A DNA stretch of 60,943 nt from Fibrobacter succinogenes (GTDB lineage: Bacteria > Fibrobacterota > Fibrobacteria > Fibrobacterales > Fibrobacteraceae). A program made the position numbers and the translations under genes. This document shows, in pieces, positions 43,321 to 51,800 of the stretch. The notes beneath the pieces were generated by a model that had not been told where the DNA came from, did not search any database, and was given only the letters and a program-made list of their open reading frames with translations. Position 1 is the first letter of the stretch, and each line of letters starts with the position of its first letter. The DNA lies in contig NZ_CACZDK010000034.1 of NCBI RefSeq assembly GCF_902779965.1, forward strand, positions 1-60,943, written 5' to 3'.

Positions 43321-44511
43321 ATGAATAAACAAATTTTATTTTGCATGTTGTTGCTAATCGGAACAGCGTTTTCTGAAATTCGCCCTAAACTGGATCTTTC
43401 AGGAATGGTGATGGTTCACGCATACGCTGGCTGGAATACGGACGAATCTAAGGTGACTCACCGCTTTGAGTCTATGCTAGATTTGGATTTCGACCTTCAT
43501 TTTAACGAACGCTGGTCTGCATGGCTAGAAATTGAAGCGATGGGGATGGCGATGAATGGAATGGAGGGTATGGAAGGTATGGAGGAAATGGACATGGGCG
43601 ATGGTTCGACCATGGATCCGGTCAACCCTGCGGTTATTTTTAACGGAGCGTATATTCAATACACTCGCTCGGAACGAACTTTCTTCCGTATCGGTGACTT
43701 GAAATTTTTTGAAGGTATTTTCCAGAACTATTATGATTTTGGAGACCCTCGCGATGATGCGGCAGGTATGTCGCAAAAGACAATTCGCGGTCTAGAGTTT
43801 CAATGGAACGGCTTGCAGCTTGATGTTGGCTTTGGCACCGCTAGCAATGACCAAAGTTGCTTTTACCACTTTATGTTTGGCGAGTACATGGGAATGGATT
43901 GTAAGGATGGCTACACGTATGAGGTTCACACCGCCTACAACTTTGAAATTGTCGAGCAAGTTTTCCATCCTTATTTTGCCTATAAAAGCTACCAGCGCAA
44001 GGACTATAACGAACTCTACGCGGGCTTAGATTTATCACTTTCATTTGGGCCTTTCGCCTTCCACGGATTGTACGGATTCCATTCCGTATTCTTGGCAAGT
44101 AACGATGCTGTTTCGTATCATGCACTTTTGGCGGAACCGTCGTTCGAAATTTCGAGATTCTGCATTATCGGTTCATTATTTTATGCGTTTGTTGATGATC
44201 CGGTACGCACTAGCCTTGAAATAACGAGCCGACCGGAATTCTTTTTTGCGGCCATCGAGCCGAGCGTTGCATTGAATGAATATTGGACGATTGGTGTTTC
44301 GTTTGAATTACATACAAATACATTAGATAAAAAAGACGACTTGGGCTCGGTACGTGTTGGTGGACGGTTCTACTTTAATGTTCCTGATTTCAAAATCAAC
44401 ATAATTTCGATGGTGCTTGCTGATATTCCGTATGGCGATGATTGGCCGATCGAAGAGAATAAAGATGATCCTTCCTTTATTTTCGGCGTCGAAGCGATGT
44501 TTGATTTCTAG
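43321..44511 (+). CDS. Outer-membrane beta-barrel protein with Met-rich loop
   Basis: 396 aa. Signal peptide (MNKQILFCMLLLIGTAFS). Alternating aromatic and hydrophobic strands throughout (FESMLDLDFDLHFNERWSAW, GLDLSLSFGPFAFHGLYGF) and a C-terminal Phe (VEAMFDF) mark an outer-membrane barrel, probably porin-like. A loop at about 76-100 is extremely Met-rich (GMAMNGMEGMEGMEEMDMGD), reminiscent of Cu(I)-binding methionine motifs. With the His-rich lipoprotein just upstream, a metal-linked role is inferred, not shown. Confidence 0.75.
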   Translation: MNKQILFCMLLLIGTAFSEIRPKLDLSGMVMVHAYAGWNTDESKVTHRFESMLDLDFDLHFNERWSAWLEIEAMGMAMNGMEGMEGMEEMDMGDGSTMDPVNPAVIFNGAYIQYTRSERTFFRIGDLKFFEGIFQNYYDFGDPRDDAAGMSQKTIRGLEFQWNGLQLDVGFGTASNDQSCFYHFMFGEYMGMDCKDGYTYEVHTAYNFEIVEQVFHPYFAYKSYQRKDYNELYAGLDLSLSFGPFAFHGLYGFHSVFLASNDAVSYHALLAEPSFEISRFCIIGSLFYAFVDDPVRTSLEITSRPEFFFAAIEPSVALNEYWTIGVSFELHTNTLDKKDDLGSVRVGGRFYFNVPDFKINIISMVLADIPYGDDWPIEENKDDPSFIFGVEAMFDF

Positions 44512-44519
44512 AGGTGCAC

Positions 44520-44864
44520 ATGAAAAAGATTCTATTGCTCTGTATTTTGCTGAGTTCCTTTGCGATGGCCCGTTTTGACTGCTGTGCGCGAAAGCGCGCG
44601 ACTATTAAAAAACAAGAAACTTCGTTGAGTTTTTCAGTGGGCGTGGTTCGTGATGAAGATGAATCGCTGCTGAAAAAGCTTTCCGTTACGCTTGCAAAGG
44701 AGTCTATCCAATTGCAAGTAAAAAAGTGGGATACGCAGGAACATGCGAACGAAGCGCTTGCCAAGGGCTTTGTAGATGGCTTGTACATTGACAGCCTCCG
44801 CTTTAACTCGGATTCCAACAAGAAAGAAGTCCTCTTGAGGCTGAAAAAAGAACTTGGAAAATAA
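44520..44864 (+). CDS. Small secreted protein with CC motif, unknown
   Basis: 114 aa from ATG 44520 (GAGG upstream, 8 nt after the previous stop). Signal peptide MKKILLLCILLSSFAMA, then FDCCARKRATIKKQ and a globular part (SFSVGVVRDEDESLLKKLSV, GFVDGLYIDSLRF) that looks like half of a periplasmic solute-binding fold. Third gene of the His-rich/Met-rich operon. Adjacent Cys could bind metal or form disulfides. Confidence 0.65.
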   Translation: MKKILLLCILLSSFAMARFDCCARKRATIKKQETSLSFSVGVVRDEDESLLKKLSVTLAKESIQLQVKKWDTQEHANEALAKGFVDGLYIDSLRFNSDSNKKEVLLRLKKELGK

Positions 44865-44911
44865 AAAGCATGAGATTGTCGCATTGACTGTTGCATGGTT
44901 TATGAATTTTC

Positions 44912-44926
44912 TATCTTTACCAAGCT
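44912..44926 (+). promoter_or_regulatory. Putative -10 box of the MATE gene
   Basis: TTTTCTATCTTTACCAAGCT-ATG: TATCTT ends 9 nt before ATG; the motif matches the serS upstream CTATCTTTTACC. Confidence 0.4.
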
Positions 44927-46354
44927 ATGGTTGAAACGATATTAAGTAAGTTCTATAAACCATCAAAATTCAAGAAGAATGGTGATGTGAAGGACGTGCT
45001 CGTGGTAGCACTTCCGATGCTTTTGTCGATGAGTTTCGATACGTTCATGACGTTTATCGACCGCTTGTTTCTTTCGAAACTTGGCCCTGCCGAAATGAAT
45101 GCGGCGCTTGGGGCGGGGGCGGTGCAGCTTGCGCTCACCACATTTTTTACGGGCGCGATTAGCTATACGACTGCCATGGTCGCGCAACGTCTGGGGGCGA
45201 AAAAGAAAATGGATTGCGCTCGCGTGTTCATGCAGGCGTTGTATTTGTCGCTGATTTCGGTGCCGCTTTTGTACTTGACTATACCTCTTGGGCATTTGCT
45301 GTTTGGATTGGAACATTTGCCGGCTGATCAGCTGGAATATCAAAAACAGTATTTTAATATTTTGATGTTCGGCGGGATTATAAACCTTGTGCGTAATGCG
45401 GCGCCTTGCTTCTTTAGCGGTATTGGTGAAACGAAAATCGTGATGAAGGCCGCGTTTGTCGGGATGATTGTAAATGTTGTTTGCAACTACTTCTTGATTT
45501 ACGGATGTGGACCGATTCCTGCGATGGGGGTAGCGGGTGCGGCTTACGGAACGTTGATTGGAAACCTTGTTTCAACCGTCATCTTGTTCGCTAAGTTTTT
45601 CGGGAAGTCTTGCAATTCGCGCTTTGCGACTCGCTCTTCGTTTGCGTTTAGCAGGCCATTGACGCGTGAACTCTTGCAAAAGGGAATCCCGTCGGGCGTC
45701 GAAATGTTCCTCAACATGTCGGCGTTCCAGCTTTTGATTTTGATGTTTCATGCGCTTGGCCCCGAGTCCGCGACGGCGTCTTCGGTGATGTTCAACTGGG
45801 ACATGGTCGCTTACGTGCCGCTGATGGGGTTGGAAGTGGCATCGACGAGTCTTGTGGGTCGCTATGTGGGTGCAAAAGATGCTGCTGCGGCGACTCGTTC
45901 GACTTATTCGGGGCTCAAGCTCGGTTGGGGTTATTCCTTGCTCATGGGCATTTTCTTCATCTTCTTGCCTGGTGTACTGACGGATATTTTCAAGCCGGAT
46001 GTGGCCGAGGCCACAGAAGAGGCCATTGCGATTTTTATGGCGGCGCGCCCTATGAGCATTTTCATGTTGCAAATTGCGACGTTCTACATCTTTGTTGAGG
46101 TTTTGCTCGTGATTTATGCGGGCGCGCTTCGCGGTGCGGGCGATACGGTGTGGGTTATGTTTGCGTGTGCCATTATGAACTGGTGCGTTGCAGGTGCGTT
46201 GTATGTTGTCGCTTACATTTTCCATTTGCCGGCGCATTACGCCTGGATTGCCGTGGTTGCGGTTTACAGTACGGCTCCGGTTGTTTTCTGGCGTCGTTGG
46301 AAAAGTGGCAAGTGGCGCCGTCACGTGATGGATGCTAAATCGAGTGTTGTATAG
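44927..46354 (+). CDS. MATE-family multidrug/cation antiporter
   Basis: 475 aa, 12 predicted membrane helices in two homologous halves. MATE marks: LVVALPMLLSMSFDTFMTFIDRLFLSKLGP, TAMVAQRLGAKKK, GVAGAAYGTLIGN and the second-half GIPSGVEMFLNMSAF, GRYVGAKDAAAATRS (each shown in part). Exports organic cations or drugs using Na+ or H+. Monocistronic with a near-leaderless start. Confidence 0.93.
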   Translation: MVETILSKFYKPSKFKKNGDVKDVLVVALPMLLSMSFDTFMTFIDRLFLSKLGPAEMNAALGAGAVQLALTTFFTGAISYTTAMVAQRLGAKKKMDCARVFMQALYLSLISVPLLYLTIPLGHLLFGLEHLPADQLEYQKQYFNILMFGGIINLVRNAAPCFFSGIGETKIVMKAAFVGMIVNVVCNYFLIYGCGPIPAMGVAGAAYGTLIGNLVSTVILFAKFFGKSCNSRFATRSSFAFSRPLTRELLQKGIPSGVEMFLNMSAFQLLILMFHALGPESATASSVMFNWDMVAYVPLMGLEVASTSLVGRYVGAKDAAAATRSTYSGLKLGWGYSLLMGIFFIFLPGVLTDIFKPDVAEATEEAIAIFMAARPMSIFMLQIATFYIFVEVLLVIYAGALRGAGDTVWVMFACAIMNWCVAGALYVVAYIFHLPAHYAWIAVVAVYSTAPVVFWRRWKSGKWRRHVMDAKSSVV

Positions 46355-46365
46355 TTGGTTTTTAT

Positions 46366-46390
46366 GCCTAAAATTCTGTTTTTTAGGCTT
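46366..46390 (+). terminator. Weak terminator after the MATE gene
   Basis: GCCTAAAA-TTCTGTT-TTTTAGGC; AT-rich stem, no long T tail. GCCTAAAATT recurs at 46485. Confidence 0.4.
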
Positions 46391-46525
46391 GTTTACATCT
46401 TTTAACTAGGCTTATTTTGACGCTGTAGGTATATTTATAGAGCCTGCGGCGTTTTTGCTTGCTGGTGTTGGGATGTGTTATTTGGCCTAAAATTTTAAGG
46501 CTGTGGGCTAGGATTGGAAGTGGAT

Positions 46526-47977
46526 ATGAAAAAAAGAAACGTCATTGCGCGCGTTGCAACGAAATCTGTAATTGCAACGTTGTTGGCTTCGGCTTTTGTC
46601 TTTGCGGCTCCGCCGTCTAATTTTAGCGGCTGGAATCTCGTTTTTGAAGATAACTTTGACGGCACTTCGCTTGACACGAAAAAGTGGAATTCGACTTACA
46701 ATTGGGGCCCCACGCATAACCACCGTGCGTATTGCGCCAAGGAGAACGTTATTGTCTCCAATGGAACGCTCAAACTCAAGGGCGAAAAGAAAACGCATCC
46801 TGATGCCAAAGGCCGGAAGGCTAAATTCAACAACAAGGAAATTCCTGTCGATTACACTTCGGGCGCTATTGACACCAAGGGCCATTTCGAGGTGAAGTAC
46901 GGCTACATCGAAGGCCGCTTCAAGGCGCCCTCACAAAAGGGAACCTGGCCTGCATTTTGGACTTTGCAAGACGGCTGGCCTCCAGAAATTGACATTTTGG
47001 AAATCCCCGCATCGCGCAAGCAGCATCATTACTATCTGCATTACACCGACCCGAGTTGGTTCAACAGTCATGGTTCGGCATGGGATCACGAAGCCTCTTT
47101 TGGCGGCCATAAGGACGACAATGTGGACCGCTCGGCGGACTTCCATACGTATGCGGTGGAGTGGGATGAGTCAACGCTCAGCTTCTATTTCGACGATAAA
47201 AAATTTGCAAGTTACAACCGCCCGACCGAAATCAAGCAACTTTCGGCGCAGTACATCATCGTGAATTTGGCGATTGGCGGCTGGGCTGGCGACGACATTG
47301 AAATCACGGCGGATAAGCCCGCTTATTTCGAAGCAGATTGGGTACGCGTGTGGCAAGCGAAGCCCGCAAAGCCCGATACTGTGCGCATCATGTCGATGAA
47401 TTTTGGCACATGCATGACGAGAACTGCTGAAAAGAAACTTGCGTTAGGCGACTGTGGGGGTGATAATGCGATAGCGACGATTACGCCGCTTTCTTCGACG
47501 ACGTATCGCATTAACTTTGGTGATATCTCGCTCGATACGCCGAATGAATCGACGGATGCAGGTATAACGATGGGCCTTTACCAGTGGAACGGCGGTGCAC
47601 ACCAGAAAGTGGCTATGGAAAAACAGTCGGGTTACGAAGGCAATGTGGTTCGCATGAAGATGCAACACAGCAATATGTATTTGCGTGCAACGACGGATGG
47701 CGAACGCGTGGTCCAGAGCTGGGCCGATGACTGGGAATGGAATCAGATGTGGCGTTTGCTCAAACTCGATGAAAAAATCCCGTCGAAGGATTCGTCGGTG
47801 GCGATTCATGCGGGTGTGCGAAGTTCTTCCCAAGCACATATTTACGGCGCAAAAGTCTATCGTGAAAATGGAAGAATTTATGTGCAATTCGGTGATGAAA
47901 ACGGAACCTCGCGCAATAATAATGGCGCGAAGTCGGAACCTCGCGCCTACGATTTCAAAGGCCGTTTGTTAAAGTAA
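46526..47977 (+). CDS. Secreted GH16 beta-glucanase
   Basis: 483 aa from ATG 46526. Signal peptide ending SAFVFAAPPS. GH16 domain (about 28-275) with the catalytic ExDxxE motif EIDILE: nucleophile Glu154 and acid/base Glu159; flanking GTWPAFWTLQDGWP and FHTYAVEWDESTLSFYFDD are typical of laminarinase/lichenase enzymes. Residues about 285-410 look like a beta-trefoil-type module (FGTCMTRTAEKKLALGDCGG, QMWRLLKLD). A C-terminal tail with basic residues ends YDFKGRLLK, as in exported Fibrobacter enzymes. Degrades mixed-linkage or beta-1,3-glucan outside the cell. Confidence 0.92.
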   Translation: MKKRNVIARVATKSVIATLLASAFVFAAPPSNFSGWNLVFEDNFDGTSLDTKKWNSTYNWGPTHNHRAYCAKENVIVSNGTLKLKGEKKTHPDAKGRKAKFNNKEIPVDYTSGAIDTKGHFEVKYGYIEGRFKAPSQKGTWPAFWTLQDGWPPEIDILEIPASRKQHHYYLHYTDPSWFNSHGSAWDHEASFGGHKDDNVDRSADFHTYAVEWDESTLSFYFDDKKFASYNRPTEIKQLSAQYIIVNLAIGGWAGDDIEITADKPAYFEADWVRVWQAKPAKPDTVRIMSMNFGTCMTRTAEKKLALGDCGGDNAIATITPLSSTTYRINFGDISLDTPNESTDAGITMGLYQWNGGAHQKVAMEKQSGYEGNVVRMKMQHSNMYLRATTDGERVVQSWADDWEWNQMWRLLKLDEKIPSKDSSVAIHAGVRSSSQAHIYGAKVYRENGRIYVQFGDENGTSRNNNGAKSEPRAYDFKGRLLK

Positions 47978-48748
47978 TTACTCTTTTCTCTTGTACCCGC
48001 TAAGGCCGAGCAAAATCAATGCTGGGGTATAGAAATACCATACAAAGTTGTTGGCAACGGTTGCCACAATTTCTTGAACGCTGTGGTCTTCTCCGGTGGC
48101 AAGAGAAATGCCTACGCACACGTCGCAGCAGACAAAAAGAATCATGCCTCGCTTGATATTGCGAGCGTTTTTAGCAGGGAAGTATCCCTTCTTCGGGACT
48201 TGGAGGGCAACGGCGAGCGAACAGAACAGGAATGATGCGTAAGTCGCGATAATCGGAACTGTTGGCCCTTCAAAAATACGGAACAGGTGAAGGGCGTTCA
48301 AAATAAACATGACTGCAAATGGAATGCAGAGAATCCATGGCGAGCTGTTGTCGGTATCGCTTGTGCGCGTGTGGCGGTAAATGAACAACGCCTGCACGAC
48401 CATGAAAAAGCAAATCCCGAGCAGAGTGTAATCGCTGCGGTGCTCCAAAACATGAGCGTAATTGTGCATGATTTTCAAGCAGAAATCCGCACAAAAAGCC
48501 ATCGCAAAACCAGCCTGCAAAAAGTTGCGGTCGCGCTTGCAAATGCAATTTTTGCCGATGAAAAACACGATAAGTGTCATGATGGCGGTGACTGCAAATT
48601 TGGCGATGTTCTGGTAATTGCTGCTCTCTACGAGGCATTGCTCGACGGCGCCGCAGTTGTAAAATACAAGCCAATCCCTCACGAAAAATGAAATCATGAG
48701 GATACTAATAATAACTAAAAGTAAATTAATAAGTGTTTTCTTGTTCAT
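47978..48748 (-). CDS. YhhN-like integral membrane protein
   Basis: 256 aa, about eight membrane helices. Resembles the YhhN/TMEM86 lysoplasmalogenase family (AGFAMAFCADFCLKIMHN, LLGICFFMVVQALFIYRH, RGMILFVCCDVCVGISLATG), though the match is moderate. If correct it cleaves the vinyl-ether bond of lysoplasmalogens, lipids abundant in F. succinogenes. The stop abuts the GH16 stop with no gap. ATG 48748 follows TATATT at 8 nt. Confidence 0.6.
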   Translation of the reverse strand: MNKKTLINLLLVIISILMISFFVRDWLVFYNCGAVEQCLVESSNYQNIAKFAVTAIMTLIVFFIGKNCICKRDRNFLQAGFAMAFCADFCLKIMHNYAHVLEHRSDYTLLGICFFMVVQALFIYRHTRTSDTDNSSPWILCIPFAVMFILNALHLFRIFEGPTVPIIATYASFLFCSLAVALQVPKKGYFPAKNARNIKRGMILFVCCDVCVGISLATGEDHSVQEIVATVANNFVWYFYTPALILLGLSGYKRKE

Positions 48749-48796
48749 GTTAATGCAATATAATTAATTTGTTGAATTTTGGTATAATGAAAAAGC

Positions 48797-49036
48797 TTAT
48801 TTAAGTTCTACAAGTTCAAAGCGGTATTTCTGCTTTACGTCTGGATATTTTTCGTGATCGACTTCGCCTAAGAACATGGACTTTTCGCGAAGCCAAACCG
48901 TATTGTCGCCGTAAAGTGCACGGTAGACAACGTAATCCTTTTCGGTTTCGGAATGCTTTGCAATTCCCTCGACGATGTAGTAGCGGTTCTTGAAATGTTT
49001 ATAAATGCCGTGGATTTTGAGTTCTCTGTTTTCCAT
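48797..49036 (-). CDS. DUF1653 protein
   Basis: 79 aa. Small single-domain protein: [46 protein letters not shown] and YRFELVEL are the DUF1653 core (a small beta fold, function unknown). Stand-alone. Full length for the family. Confidence 0.85.
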   Translation of the reverse strand: MENRELKIHGIYKHFKNRYYIVEGIAKHSETEKDYVVYRALYGDNTVWLREKSMFLGEVDHEKYPDVKQKYRFELVELK

Positions 49037-49204
49037 AAAATTGTATCCTAAAAATTCTCTTTACAGTTTATGTAAATTACTTAGGTGGACGTTGAAATAA
49101 AATTTAGTTTTTTTGAAAATTACCTTGTTTTAATAGGATGCGCAAAAGCTTTTTGTTATATTACTTCCTGTAAGCCTCAAAAATATTTGGCTTTAGGAGG
49201 AGAA

Positions 49205-50191
49205 ATGATCTCTTTGAATGATTACCTGTTTTCTGGAAATACGGTGCTGAAAATTTTGCATCAATATTCGAACGATCTCAGAAACAGCGCAAAAGAATCG
49301 CATAATAGCATTGACCTTGCGCATTCGAATTTTCTGATACAGATTATTGAATTGCTGGAGCATAACGACTTCTTAACCTCGCAGTCTCAAAGAATCAAAG
49401 AGTTCTATAAGTTTATGACGAGAGAATATCCCTTCTTGGCATTTACGTTTAAAGGACGAATAAAGTCGTTGATTCGTGCCGAAGAAAAATTTAACGGATA
49501 CATCATTGAATTTGTTTATAACTACTATAAGAAAAATGGAGTGTTTCCGTCTGAAGCCGAAATCAAAAGTACACTGAATTTCCGCGACCTTATTGCTTAC
49601 CGAATCGTGATTTCGATGCCGGTCTGCCACATCAAAAAAGGCGAAGAACGGAGTGAAGTTGAACGGAAGTATCTGTATGAAATTGCAAACGTTATGCCGG
49701 AATTTCTTGAGGAGCGTGGCTTTACTCCAGAAATTTCTAGACATTCCGATGGTGGTTTTTGTGACTTGCTTAAAGATGCGGTTCGGCCGTATTACCATGA
49801 CTCGGTGGCAACTCCGCGAAGCTCTGGTTATCAATCGTTGCATATAACATTTTATGATAACTTGGCCCGTTGCTATACAGAATTGCAACTCCGTACAAAA
49901 GATATGGATGATTTCGCAGAAATCGGGGAAGCAAACCATTTTGGCTATGAAAAAACGCAAGAGACTCGACGTTCTAAACACGATCAAATCCCGAGCGGTG
50001 AATGTGTCTACTTTGACGAAGCGTACGAACGTTTGACTAAATTACAAGAGCTCGAACTTTCGAAACTTGACGTGAATATGTTCAAGGCCATTAATAACCA
50101 GCTGATTAACGATGGCTGTGGACTTTTCAGAGGTAGGCAAATTTTACCGTTCGAACACCTGTCAAGATTCCAAAACGACTTGATTGATTAG
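49205..50191 (+). CDS. Stand-alone RelA/SpoT-domain (p)ppGpp synthetase
   Basis: 328 aa from ATG 49205 (AGGAGGAG); an upstream frame from GTG 49085 is not needed. About 100 N-terminal residues of helix, then a RelA/SpoT nucleotidyltransferase: GRIKSLIRAEEKF (RxKS-type ATP site), FRDLIAYRIVISM (Mg-binding Asp), GYQSLHITFYDNL, and TELQLRTKDMDDFAEIGEANHFGY with the catalytic Glu region. No HD hydrolase, TGS or ACT domain, so a small alarmone synthetase, or a toxic relative that targets tRNA. Followed by a DUF4230 gene 46 nt on. Confidence 0.85.
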   Translation: MISLNDYLFSGNTVLKILHQYSNDLRNSAKESHNSIDLAHSNFLIQIIELLEHNDFLTSQSQRIKEFYKFMTREYPFLAFTFKGRIKSLIRAEEKFNGYIIEFVYNYYKKNGVFPSEAEIKSTLNFRDLIAYRIVISMPVCHIKKGEERSEVERKYLYEIANVMPEFLEERGFTPEISRHSDGGFCDLLKDAVRPYYHDSVATPRSSGYQSLHITFYDNLARCYTELQLRTKDMDDFAEIGEANHFGYEKTQETRRSKHDQIPSGECVYFDEAYERLTKLQELELSKLDVNMFKAINNQLINDGCGLFRGRQILPFEHLSRFQNDLID

Positions 50192-50237
50192 AAAATTTTT
50201 GCGATATTTATAGAAGCGAAAAGGAGAAAGTCGGATT

Positions 50238-50945
50238 ATGGATATTCGGTCGTGGAAACAGGCTGCAAGTAGATTGACGAAGAAGAGAATTGTAATAATT
50301 GTTCTTGCCCTAGCTCTTGTGGGTGCCTTGTTTTTTGCAACCAAGGCTGTTGTGAAAATATTACAGTTTTCCGATTCCCATAAAACTCAAATTACAAGTG
50401 AGTTTGTATCAAATCAAATTAGTGAAATCTCTGAATTAGCGACACTCCATCACCATTACCGAAAAGTGGCTAATTATCAGGAAGCAAAAAAACTCTTAGT
50501 CTATATGCCCGATTGGCGGATTAACAAGTCTATCAAGGAGTTCGCTTTAATATACCAGGGCGATGTCAAGATGGGTTACGATTTGAAAAACGTTAAAATA
50601 GAAGTAGACTCCACAACAAGGACTATTTTTATCCATCTTCCGGAACCGAAAATTTTAAGCCATAGCATTGACTTTGAAAGTATTCAAGTCTTGTGGGAAA
50701 AGAACGGTTGGTTCAATAATATCAAGTTCGAAGATTTTAAACAGTTCTTTATTGCCGAGCAAAAGAAATATGAAAAGGAAAATTACGCCGAATTAAAACG
50801 CTTGGCTAGTGAGCGTGCAAAGAAAATTATTCGGCTAAATCTCGGTTCGAACATCAAGCTGGTTGAATCGCCTGAGAGTGAAAAGAAATCGTTTGTAGAT
50901 AGATGGATCCGCCCCGAAGACGGGTATCGAATAAAAATGCAATAA
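50238..50945 (+). CDS. DUF4230 membrane-anchored protein
   Basis: 235 aa. One N-terminal membrane helix (VIIVLALALVGALFFATKAVV, cut to VIIVLALALVGALFFATKAV), then a DUF4230 domain: ISEISELATLHHHYRKVANY, LIYQGDVKMGYDLKNVKIEV, RTIFIHLPEPKILSHSIDFE. Periplasmic, function unknown. The position right after the alarmone synthetase suggests co-expression. Confidence 0.8.
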   Translation: MDIRSWKQAASRLTKKRIVIIVLALALVGALFFATKAVVKILQFSDSHKTQITSEFVSNQISEISELATLHHHYRKVANYQEAKKLLVYMPDWRINKSIKEFALIYQGDVKMGYDLKNVKIEVDSTTRTIFIHLPEPKILSHSIDFESIQVLWEKNGWFNNIKFEDFKQFFIAEQKKYEKENYAELKRLASERAKKIIRLNLGSNIKLVESPESEKKSFVDRWIRPEDGYRIKMQ

Positions 50946-50970
50946 AATTTTATTGCGCTCGTTACCACTA

Positions 50971-51022
50971 AATTGACAATTCTTTTGACTTGTCAATTTT
51001 TGACATTGATAAAATGTATAAT
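50971..51022 (+). promoter_or_regulatory. Inverted repeat and -10 box before a 56-aa gene
   Basis: AATTGACAA-TTCTTTTGAC-TTGTCAATT is a perfect 9-bp inverted repeat (50971-50998), followed by TTTTTGACATTGATAAAATG and TATAAT at 51017. Could be an operator, or a terminator of the preceding gene. Confidence 0.45.
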
Positions 51023-51043
51023 ATTGTCAAAAAGGTGGTAAAA

Positions 51044-51214
51044 ATGGAACAATTACTTTTTGGCTTGTTGATGTTTGTCTTTTTGTATTTGATTTTTGAA
51101 GTGTCCTGTTATGTAGTGTCTTGCTTATGGAACTTGATACTGAAAACGGTATTCTGGGGCGGACGTTTTTTGAAGCAGAATGCTACGGATATTTTGCGCC
51201 GGGAATGTCCTTGA
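51044..51214 (+). CDS. 56-aa single-helix membrane protein
   Basis: From ATG 51044 with AAAGGTGG upstream. One long hydrophobic helix (LLFGLLMFVFLYLIFEVSCY), a short amphipathic second part and a basic tail. Not recognised. The last 32 nt overlap the 3' end of the convergent GNAT gene. The promoter-like sequence and good SD support a real gene, but length makes this tentative. Confidence 0.45.
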   Translation: MEQLLFGLLMFVFLYLIFEVSCYVVSCLWNLILKTVFWGGRFLKQNATDILRRECP

Positions 51215-51764
51215 GGATTTCTTTCCAAAAGTTGCGGAATTCTTTGTCGGTGACGGTGCCGCCAGCAGAGAGTAAGCGGTAGTGTTCGCCTTGCCAAAAG
51301 TAATCGACGGGGGAGGCGTTAAAGCCGTTGCGGGTGTAAAATTCGCGGCGGCGGTTTCTGCGCTCGAGTTCTTCGGCATCTTTGGAATCTTCTTCGACTT
51401 CGATATCGACGACAATGCGTGAATCTGGATGCTTTTCGCGGATAGCCTGTAAAATTTGTGAGCCGTACCCGCGACTGCGCAGTTCCTGCACAACCGCAAA
51501 ATAGACGATGTTCGTGATGTCGCCATACGAAATGGAATTTGAAAATCCGCAGAAGGTGAGGGGTGCGGCGATTTCTCTGTCGCCTTTTTCGCCGTGATTC
51601 TCGCAGAGCGCGTCATCGAAAAACGCCCAAAATTCTCGCTTGATTTTGTTGTCGAGCAATTGCTTCATCGGAATCCGCTCGTTTGCCGGGAACGCCGATT
51701 CATACAACGCCTGAACTTGCGGAAAAAACGGTGAGCCTTTTTTTATTTCGGTAATTTGTAGCAT
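51183..51764 (-). CDS. GNAT-family N-acetyltransferase
   Basis: 193 aa. GNAT fold: FPQVQALYESAFPANERIP, acceptor-side NIVYFAVVQELRSRGYGSQIL, which holds motif A R-S-R-G-Y-G for acetyl-CoA, then VVDIEVEEDSKDAEELERRN and FYTRNGFNASP. Substrate unknown. Single gene. Confidence 0.88.
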   Translation of the reverse strand: MLQITEIKKGSPFFPQVQALYESAFPANERIPMKQLLDNKIKREFWAFFDDALCENHGEKGDREIAAPLTFCGFSNSISYGDITNIVYFAVVQELRSRGYGSQILQAIREKHPDSRIVVDIEVEEDSKDAEELERRNRRREFYTRNGFNASPVDYFWQGEHYRLLSAGGTVTDKEFRNFWKEILKDIPGAKYP

Positions 51765-51800
51765 GGGTGAATCGCCTAATATTTATTCGTAATATAACCA

